Source: Leucobacter_A sp035514995
Lineage (GTDB): Bacteria; Actinomycetota; Actinomycetes; Actinomycetales; Microbacteriaceae
Assembly (NCBI GenBank): GCA_035514995.1
Contig: DATJCC010000140.1
Span: 1 to 14,418, forward strand
Direction: 5' to 3'
DNA: 14,418 bases
Shown here piece by piece: positions 6,863-12,493 of the stretch. Under the pieces are notes generated by a model. It was not told the DNA's origin. It saw only the letters and a program-made list of their open reading frames with translations, and did not search any database. The position numbers and the translations under genes are program-made. Within the stretch, counting starts at the first letter, position 1. The number at the start of each line of letters is the position of its first letter.

Positions 6863-7570
6863 ATGTCGAGACCTTTAATAGGGATTTCAGGTAGAAAACT
6901 TCTGGGTCATCAGTTAGACATGCCAGCAGGTTTTGCCGATGCGCCATTAGACTTATACTTCAGCGAATATGCAGATTCTGTAGCTCAAGCAGGCGGTTTG
7001 CCAATACATTTAAGCCCTGCTGGCGGGCCCGGAATCATAAAACATCTAGATGCATTGGTGATAGCAGGAGGGGAAGACGTCGACTCTCGCCGTTATGGTG
7101 AAGCACCAGGGCCACACTCAGGTCCTTACAGTGTCGAGCGCGACGAGTTTGAATTCTCATTAGTTGAAAAAGCTATTGAACAGGGAATCCCAATTCTGGG
7201 CGTTTGTCGAGGGCACCAGCTAATCAATGTTGCTTTTGGAGGAAGTTTAATCCAGCATCTAGAAATCGGAGAGGGCGAGTCTCACGCCGCTTTAACCTAT
7301 TACAGAAAGCATAAATCACATACCGTAGCGATCACAAAAGATTCAGTTTTAGGTCGAATCTATGGTGAAAATATAAAAGTAAATTCTTATCACCATCAAG
7401 CTGTAAAGGAGCCAGGCAAAGGAGTGGTTCCGATTGCGTGGGCTGAAGACGGTGTTATAGAAGGGTTTGAAGTTGAAGATCGCCCAATAATTGGGGTGCA
7501 GTGGCACCCTGAATGCTTTGAAAATGATCCAATTTTTGAATGGTTAGTTAGTTCAGCAAAGAAAGGTTAA
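6863..7570 (+). CDS. PuuD-like class I glutamine amidotransferase / gamma-glutamyl hydrolase
   Basis: The protein belongs to the peptidase C26 branch of class I glutamine amidotransferases. PuuD of this family hydrolyses gamma-glutamyl-GABA to glutamate and GABA. With the start at 6863 it has 235 residues, close to the family norm. The opening PLIGISGRK is typical. The nucleophile is Cys115 in GVCRGHQ, and His215 and Glu217 in WHPE complete the triad. SYHHQAV near residue 176 is a further family signature, and LVIAGGEDVDSRRYG near residue 62 fits the oxyanion-hole region. It is the first gene of the operon and is followed after five bases by the SDR gene. In context it probably performs the last step, freeing glutamate and an oxidised amino acid product. 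Alternatively it could cleave imported gamma-glutamyl amides directly. The enzyme class is firm but the substrate is inferred. Confidence 0.9.
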   Translation: MSRPLIGISGRKLLGHQLDMPAGFADAPLDLYFSEYADSVAQAGGLPIHLSPAGGPGIIKHLDALVIAGGEDVDSRRYGEAPGPHSGPYSVERDEFEFSLVEKAIEQGIPILGVCRGHQLINVAFGGSLIQHLEIGEGESHAALTYYRKHKSHTVAITKDSVLGRIYGENIKVNSYHHQAVKEPGKGVVPIAWAEDGVIEGFEVEDRPIIGVQWHPECFENDPIFEWLVSSAKKG

Positions 7571-7575
7571 AACGC

Positions 7576-8340
7576 ATGAGACATGAATCGAAAGTTGCTT
7601 TAGTCACCGGGGCGGGCTCAGGAATAGGTCGAGCGATAGCTCTTAGACTTGCGTCTGAAGGATCAAAAGTGATGGTCACCGATCTAAATGGTGAATCAGC
7701 AGAAGAAACAGTGCGGATAATAAAAGAAGCTGGGGGCGAAGCCACAGCCTCTGTTGTAGACGTGCGCGACCGTGCGTCGATTGTGAAAGCAGTAGAAGCA
7801 ACAAAAAGTATTTGGGGAAAGTTGCATTTGCTCGTCAATAACGCTGGCCTTGTCACAAACCACAATTTTGAGAGCTTAGATGAAGAGTCTTGGAACTTAG
7901 TATTTGATGTCAATCTAAAAGGACAGTGGCTTGTAGCTCAAGAAAGTGTGCCATTAATCGAAGCTTCTGGCGGTGGTGCGATAGTCAATCTCTCGACAAT
8001 CGAGGCGATGGTTGTAGTAACTTCAGGTTCATCAGCACAACCGCACTACAACGCTAGCAAGGCTGGAGTTCCCATGCTAACAAAAGCATTGGCAGTAGAA
8101 CTAAGCCCCAAAAATATCCGTGTTAATTGCGTAGCTCCCGGCCCAATCGCCACCGACTTTTTTGATTATGAGCAACTTACAAGCGATGCAGGTATGGACT
8201 TTGTATTGCAACGTCTTTTAGTACCTCGGCTTGGTCAACCCGAAGATATTGCTTCTGCAGTTTCGTGGCTTCTATCAGATGAAGCATCGTTTATAGACGG
8301 AATTCAATTACCTGTAGACGGAGGATGGTTAACAAGATGA
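7576..8340 (+). CDS. Short-chain dehydrogenase/reductase, probably NAD-dependent
   Basis: This 254-residue Rossmann-fold oxidoreductase has the classical SDR plan: TGAGSGIG cofactor loop (11-18), NNAG (88-91), structural Asn113 in DVNLKG, YNASK (158-162) giving Tyr158 and Lys162, and the closing PVDGGW. Asp36 at the end of the second strand (VMVTD) favours NAD(H) over NADP(H). Two details are odd. The position of the catalytic Ser is occupied by Thr141 (NLST, with Ser140 just before), and the stretch from there to Tyr158 is about four residues longer than in FabG-like enzymes. In context the likely role is oxidation of an alcohol on a gamma-glutamylated or free substrate to an aldehyde for the downstream aldehyde dehydrogenase. 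A beta-ketoacyl reductase-like role cannot be excluded. AAAGG lies about nine bases before the ATG, and the stop overlaps the next gene. Confidence 0.93.
   Translation: MRHESKVALVTGAGSGIGRAIALRLASEGSKVMVTDLNGESAEETVRIIKEAGGEATASVVDVRDRASIVKAVEATKSIWGKLHLLVNNAGLVTNHNFESLDEESWNLVFDVNLKGQWLVAQESVPLIEASGGGAIVNLSTIEAMVVVTSGSSAQPHYNASKAGVPMLTKALAVELSPKNIRVNCVAPGPIATDFFDYEQLTSDAGMDFVLQRLLVPRLGQPEDIASAVSWLLSDEASFIDGIQLPVDGGWLTR
8320..8324 (+). promoter_or_regulatory. Shine-Dalgarno sequence deciding the GS-like ligase start
   Basis: GGAGG at 8320-8324 directly abuts an in-frame ATG at 8325, leaving no room for initiation there. The next ATG at 8337 lies 12 bases downstream, a long but usable spacing, and overlaps the SDR stop as ATGA. 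The start at 8337 is therefore preferred. Confidence 0.55.
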
Positions 8341-9710
8341 AAAACTATATTTTAAATCCAAAAAGTTTAGAAAATGAAGGAATCCGCACTGTAATCATTG
8401 CATCCCCAGACCTCAACGGTCGACTAATGGGGAGAAGGGTTCCGGTAGAACGGTTTCCAGCCGTTTTAAAAAACGGTGTGGATATTAGCTCTTGCGTTTA
8501 TGGTTGGGATCTTGAACAAGGGCTCGAACTAATCGATGCAGATGTTTTTCCAATTACTGGAATGCATAACGGAGTAAAAGACGTTACTTTAAAAGTTGAT
8601 TTGAATACCCTGCGCAGAGCAGCATGGCTGGAAAATGTCGCAATTTGTTTCGCGGACCCTTACGACCCAGAAACCGGTGAAGCTTTAAGCCTATCTCCAC
8701 GTGTAATTCTAAAAAATGAATTAGCAAAATATAAAGCTCTGGGAATTAAGCCAATGATGGGTACTGAACTGGAGTTTTATCTCTTTAACAACGAACCTCG
8801 TCAGCTAAGGTTAAACGGTTTTCGTGATCTAAACCCAACAACGCTTATACCAGCAGATTTTCAAATTCAAGAAGGAAATCTTTTCGAGCCGTTCTTTCAA
8901 AAGTTACGAGATGATTTAGCGCGTAGCGGCATTGAAGTAGAAGCCGCTCAGTCAGAGTGGGGGAGCGGCCAATGGGAAATGACGTTTGCTTATGGCGAAC
9001 CTTTAGAGATGGCAGATAGACACTCTCTTTATAAAATGGCTGTGAGAGATTCCGCTGCAATGGCTGGAATGTCTGCAACATTCATGGCGAGGCCTCTTAA
9101 TGATCAGCCTGGTTCGTCTTGCCACGTCCATTTTTCTATGCAAACGCTTGCTGAAAATACGCCAATTTTTTGGGATGATAGCGCAGACCGCAACCTGAGT
9201 AGCGTCATGAAACAGTCTATAGCTGGCGTGCTAGAGCACACCCCGGAGTTCATGGCATGGTACTCCCCGACAATTAACTCTTGGCGCCGCACTCTCTCAG
9301 AAGATGTTGCAGGGTTCGGCCGCACATGGAGCTTTGACAATAGAACCACAACGGTTAGAGTGTTAGGCCATAAACCCGAACAGCTTCGTTTTGAATACCG
9401 CATTCCAGGTGCTGACACAGTGCCATATCTAACGCTTACTGCGATTCTTGCAAGTGCTAGAGACGGTATTGACAGAGAGCTTTCGTTGCACCCGGAAGTG
9501 GTTGGAAACGCATATAAACTGCCGAAAGATGAAGCTGTTCCAAATAGTTTGCTTGAGGCAGTACAAGAGTTTGAAAAATCTGCATTTGTAAGAGATCTAA
9601 TTGGTGATGTCAATACAAATCATATGAGCGTGTTATTACATCACGAATGGAATGTATTTCACTCTCAAACATCTTCATGGGACCTTGAAAGATACTTCGA
9701 CAGAATTTAG
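8337..9710 (+). CDS. Glutamine synthetase family gamma-glutamyl-amine ligase (PuuA/GlnA4-like)
   Basis: The fold is that of glutamine synthetase, 457 residues long, but the active site points to an amine other than ammonia. Metal and nucleotide motifs are kept: ELEF at 144-147, GSGQWE at 209-214, NSWRR at 314-318 (NSYKR in true GS), the second Arg motif near 339 and RFEYRIPGAD at 351-360. The usual NGSGMHxH motif appears as GSSCHVH (259-265). Aligned without gaps from NSWRR, the flap Glu of bacterial GS (GYEAP, Glu327 in Salmonella) falls on Val324, and this Glu is needed for ammonium use. PuuA, IpuC and Streptomyces GlnA4 are relatives that ligate glutamate to putrescine, isopropylamine or ethanolamine. 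Here the neighbours (PuuD-like hydrolase, SDR, aldehyde dehydrogenase) support the same first step: ATP + glutamate + amine to gamma-glutamylamide. No adenylylation-site Tyr motif was recognised. The precise amine is unknown. Confidence 0.9.
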   Translation: MKNYILNPKSLENEGIRTVIIASPDLNGRLMGRRVPVERFPAVLKNGVDISSCVYGWDLEQGLELIDADVFPITGMHNGVKDVTLKVDLNTLRRAAWLENVAICFADPYDPETGEALSLSPRVILKNELAKYKALGIKPMMGTELEFYLFNNEPRQLRLNGFRDLNPTTLIPADFQIQEGNLFEPFFQKLRDDLARSGIEVEAAQSEWGSGQWEMTFAYGEPLEMADRHSLYKMAVRDSAAMAGMSATFMARPLNDQPGSSCHVHFSMQTLAENTPIFWDDSADRNLSSVMKQSIAGVLEHTPEFMAWYSPTINSWRRTLSEDVAGFGRTWSFDNRTTTVRVLGHKPEQLRFEYRIPGADTVPYLTLTAILASARDGIDRELSLHPEVVGNAYKLPKDEAVPNSLLEAVQEFEKSAFVRDLIGDVNTNHMSVLLHHEWNVFHSQTSSWDLERYFDRI

Positions 9711-9721
9711 AGACAAACACA

Positions 9722-11170
9722 ATGTTTAATCCCCCCGAACTCAAAACCTGGATTAATGGAAAGCCAGAAATCAGTGAAAATGAAGACAAATTACTGCTCC
9801 GTGATCCAAATACCGGCGAAATTTTACAACAGTCACGCTCGTCAAGCCCTGAACAGGTTGAGAGAGCGCTAAAGGCCGCTACGTTAGCTCATCAGGATGC
9901 TAGATGGTATAGCAAGTCTGTTTTAGAACGTGCAGACACACTCGATAATTTTGCAAACGAATTACTAAAAGAAGAACAAAATATCGCTCTCGCGGATGCT
10001 CTCAACTCCGGTGTTCCGATAAGCGTGACTAAAGGCTTTGCTTCCGGTCTGTCTGAAATAGTAAGAGATGTAGCTAACAGGATCAGATCAAGGGGTGACT
10101 CTGTAATAGTCGAAGATAGTCCTCGTAGAATTATTAAACAAAGAATACCCTGGGGCCCAGCCGCCCTAATTCTGCCATGGAATGCACCATCATTTATGAT
10201 CGTTAAAAAACTTGCTTATGCTTTAGCAGCTGGTGCAACGACAGTGATCAAACCTTCATCATTCTCACCCTGGAGTGCCCAGTATGTGATGCAAGCAGCG
10301 CACCGGGCAGGCTTCCCACAGGGAGCAATTAACCTAGTAACAGGTTCTGGCAGCTTAGGAAGAACCATCGTTTCTGATCCGCGGGTTAGAACAATTTCTA
10401 TGACAGGGTCAACCCAAACGGGAAAACAGATAGCCAGTTCAGCCGGTGCGAATTTAACTAGATTACAACTTGAGCTCGGCTCAAATAATCCCGCGATAGT
10501 TTGTGAAGATGCGAATCTGCAACTTACAGCAGATGAGTTGATAAAGGGTGCAGTGAAACTTTCTGGTCAGTGGTGTGAAGCACCCCGACGCGTTTACGTA
10601 CAAAGAAATGTTTATGAAGAGTTAATAAAACAGCTAAAAGAAAAGCTAGTTGCACAGAAAGTTGGTTCAAGCTTAGAAGACTCGACAGATATCGGCCCGG
10701 TTGCATACGCTGAAAGAAAAATAGAGCTAGAAAGCCAGCTTCAAAATTTAATAGAGCAGGGAGCTAAAGTGATTCGAACACAGATTCCGCTATTGCCCCA
10801 AAGCACTTTTTTTGCTCCGACGATCGCTTACGGTGAAAACCTTGAGCTTGAAGAAGAAATTTTCGGTCCCATACTCACAATAATTCCATATAATGATGAA
10901 GCTAATGCGATCCTGTTAGCAAACTCAGGAGCTCGCGGCCTGGCCGGTTATGTTTTCACAGAAGATATTGAAGCAGGAAGAGAAATGGCACTGCAGATAG
11001 AAGCTGGTGAAGTGAAAATCAATGGCACTAGTGTGCTTGATATGACCGATCAGTCGGAACAAGGGTTTTTTGCAAACAGTGGTATCGGGGGCCATGGCGA
11101 CGCATACGTGTTAGAGTTTTTCACTGGATGGCGTATCGTTGGGACGGATGCCGAAGGATTGCCTATTTAA
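9722..11170 (+). CDS. NAD(P)-dependent aldehyde dehydrogenase
   Basis: The 482-residue protein is a standard-length ALDH superfamily member. The oxyanion Asn is Asn154 (PWNAP), the cofactor Lys is Lys177 (IKPSS), the GS loop is at 229-230, the general base is Glu251 (LELGS), the nucleophile is Cys285 (GQWCEAPRR) and EIFGP spans 379-383. All catalytic residues are present. The Glu that often follows KPA in NAD-specific enzymes is Ser180, so cofactor preference is open. LELGSNNP replaces the common LELGGKNP, which is unusual. The gene starts 11 bases after the GS-like gene without a strong Shine-Dalgarno sequence and ends 10 bases before the regulator. Its pathway role is probably PuuC-like: oxidising a (gamma-glutamyl)amino aldehyde to the acid before hydrolysis. 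The family assignment is firm and the substrate is inferred. Confidence 0.94.
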   Translation: MFNPPELKTWINGKPEISENEDKLLLRDPNTGEILQQSRSSSPEQVERALKAATLAHQDARWYSKSVLERADTLDNFANELLKEEQNIALADALNSGVPISVTKGFASGLSEIVRDVANRIRSRGDSVIVEDSPRRIIKQRIPWGPAALILPWNAPSFMIVKKLAYALAAGATTVIKPSSFSPWSAQYVMQAAHRAGFPQGAINLVTGSGSLGRTIVSDPRVRTISMTGSTQTGKQIASSAGANLTRLQLELGSNNPAIVCEDANLQLTADELIKGAVKLSGQWCEAPRRVYVQRNVYEELIKQLKEKLVAQKVGSSLEDSTDIGPVAYAERKIELESQLQNLIEQGAKVIRTQIPLLPQSTFFAPTIAYGENLELEEEIFGPILTIIPYNDEANAILLANSGARGLAGYVFTEDIEAGREMALQIEAGEVKINGTSVLDMTDQSEQGFFANSGIGGHGDAYVLEFFTGWRIVGTDAEGLPI

Positions 11171-11180
11171 ATGAGGGTTT

Positions 11181-11906
11181 ATGAATCGGAACTTAGAACG
11201 TAGCGACATTCTGTTTAACTTTGCGCCTAAAGCCGCCACCGGTTATAAAGCAATTGTAGAGTTCTTAATGCGAGAAATCGCTTTAGGAACGATTGTCTCG
11301 GGCGACAAGCTTCCACCAGAAAGAGTTCTAGCAGATCAACTTGGTGTTGCGCGAGAGACTTTGCGGCAAGCACTTAGGGTGCTGGAAGGAAGCGGACAAA
11401 TTGAGATAAAGCGAGGAGCGACTGGTGGCGCGATAGTACTGGCAAGGGAGATCAGCCAAGAAGAAATTTTATATCATTTAAGAAGTCGCAAAGATGAAAT
11501 CTCTGGAATTATAGAATTTCGTAGGCTTCTTGAGCCTCAGGCCGCAGCTCTAGCAGCTGAAAGAAGAACAGAAGAAAACATCGCGCAGATGGAAGCTATG
11601 CAAGAAAGTTTACTGAGTTCAACCAATGTAGACGAAGCTAGAAGAGCAGACACGGCTTTTCATGCTGAAGTGGCAAATGCATCTGGAAATTATATGGTCG
11701 AAAAAGTAGTTGAAGACTCCAGAGTTATGATGTTTGCCGCAACAGATGTAATTTTTTTTGAATTCGAGACCCAATCCAGCTATGACGCACACGCCAAGGT
11801 ATTAGAAGCGATTAAAAAACGTGATTCACAAGCCGCCAATAATGCTATGGAAGAACATATCCGTATTACAGAAAAAGAGTTTGTGAACCTTATAAAAATA
11901 ACCTAA
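11181..11906 (+). CDS. GntR-family transcriptional regulator, FCD (FadR) subfamily
   Basis: The 241-residue protein has a GntR winged helix (about residues 20-88). It includes the family opening SGDKLPPERVLADQLGVARE and the recognition helix RETLRQALRVLEGSG, and ends in the wing GATGGAIV. A C-terminal all-helical FCD ligand domain (about 105-235) follows. The FCD metal/ligand residues are in place: Asp157 and His161 in DTAFHAEVA, His204 in SYDAHAKV and His226 in MEEHIRITE, with Arg114 in EFRRLLEP. FCD regulators usually sense small carboxylates or amino-acid-like compounds. The gene closes the operon 10 bases after the aldehyde dehydrogenase. GAGGG lies only three bases before the ATG, a tight spacing. 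It most likely controls its own operon, and perhaps the divergent importer, through the site at 6774-6800. Its stop overlaps the stop of the opposite-strand DUF2249 gene. Confidence 0.93.
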   Translation: MNRNLERSDILFNFAPKAATGYKAIVEFLMREIALGTIVSGDKLPPERVLADQLGVARETLRQALRVLEGSGQIEIKRGATGGAIVLAREISQEEILYHLRSRKDEISGIIEFRRLLEPQAAALAAERRTEENIAQMEAMQESLLSSTNVDEARRADTAFHAEVANASGNYMVEKVVEDSRVMMFAATDVIFFEFETQSSYDAHAKVLEAIKKRDSQAANNAMEEHIRITEKEFVNLIKIT

Positions 11907-12208
11907 TTTCGAGTTATTTTAACCCGCCAACGATCTGGACCTTCATCTAGATATTGTGTTTTAAAGTTGTGAGGCTGTTGCTCATTCAACTGTTTGAGTA
12001 GCGGAACTGGTTTGTGTGTCGCTGAAATAATTAATGAAAAACCAGGCTGTAAACTGCTGAGTGCACCAAAAATGGCAGCATGTCTTACGGCGTGGGGAAT
12101 CGTTTGAACGTCCATTTCTGGAGTTGCATCGTTTTTGCCCCCGCAAGCGCAACCTCCAGTAACAGCAGTCGCACTTTCACGTGAGGAGTGGATCTCTACA
12201 TTTTGCAT
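11903..12208 (-). CDS. DUF2249 domain protein with N-terminal CxC motif
   Basis: The 101-residue protein carries a DUF2249 domain from about residue 31. It shows EMDVQTIPHAVRHAAIFGAL, a hydrophobic strand LIISATHKPVPLLKQL and the terminal strand DEGPDRWRVKITR. The domain is small and, from memory, related in fold to TusA-like proteins. Its molecular role is not established. A Gly-flanked Cys20-Ala-Cys22 pair (GGCACGG) precedes the domain, and His39 and His43 follow, so metal or thiol chemistry is conceivable but unproven. The start at 12208 has only a weak purine stretch (GAG, about six bases upstream). The gene converges on the GntR regulator and the coding regions overlap by four bases. It probably does not belong to the gamma-glutamyl module. 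Confidence 0.85.
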   Translation of the reverse strand: MQNVEIHSSRESATAVTGGCACGGKNDATPEMDVQTIPHAVRHAAIFGALSSLQPGFSLIISATHKPVPLLKQLNEQQPHNFKTQYLDEGPDRWRVKITRN

Positions 12209-12493
12209 TTTGATCTCGTATTCAAGTTAGTTTCAATGGGTTTGCTGCACAGCTCATTTTGAGAGTTCGGCAACCATTATTCAGCAACCCCTTCATTCTA
12301 ACTTCTTAAAGCTTGTGACAGTCAGATTTCTTTAAAAAGTGCACTACTCAGCAAGGTCAGGTATGATTGAGATCGCTGTGTGAGTCGCCTTAAGGGTTTA
12401 AGAGTCAGGCCACTAGCAATACCATTAACTGCGTCGAGCCGCATACTTAAATGTTTGCTGTTAAGAAGGCGCACTACGCCATACAGGAGATCA
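12209..12493. other. Divergent intergenic region before the SNF2 helicase
   Basis: These 285 bases separate two divergent genes and hold no convincing reading frame or RNA gene. A -10-like TATGAT lies at 12362-12367 without a good -35. The palindrome CCTTAAGG occurs at 12388-12395, and a 5-base hairpin (CTTAA/TTAAG, loop GGGT) at 12389-12402. A GGCG/CGCC hairpin with a 5-base loop at 12468-12480 sits just before the helicase Shine-Dalgarno sequence. Promoters for both neighbours must lie here, but I cannot place them firmly. Confidence 0.4.

Noticed and set aside
8325..8336. Start of the GS-like ligase at ATG 8325
   Set aside because: GGAGG ends at 8324, leaving no spacing. ATG 8337 overlaps the SDR stop as ATGA and is the better start.
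12270..12289. GCAACC direct repeat pair upstream of the DUF2249 gene
   Set aside because: A six-base repeat in a 285-base gap is expected by chance and has no supporting promoter geometry.
12341..12477. GCACTAC occurring twice before the helicase as a possible regulatory repeat
   Set aside because: Only two seven-base copies with unrelated flanks and different contexts. Not enough to call.
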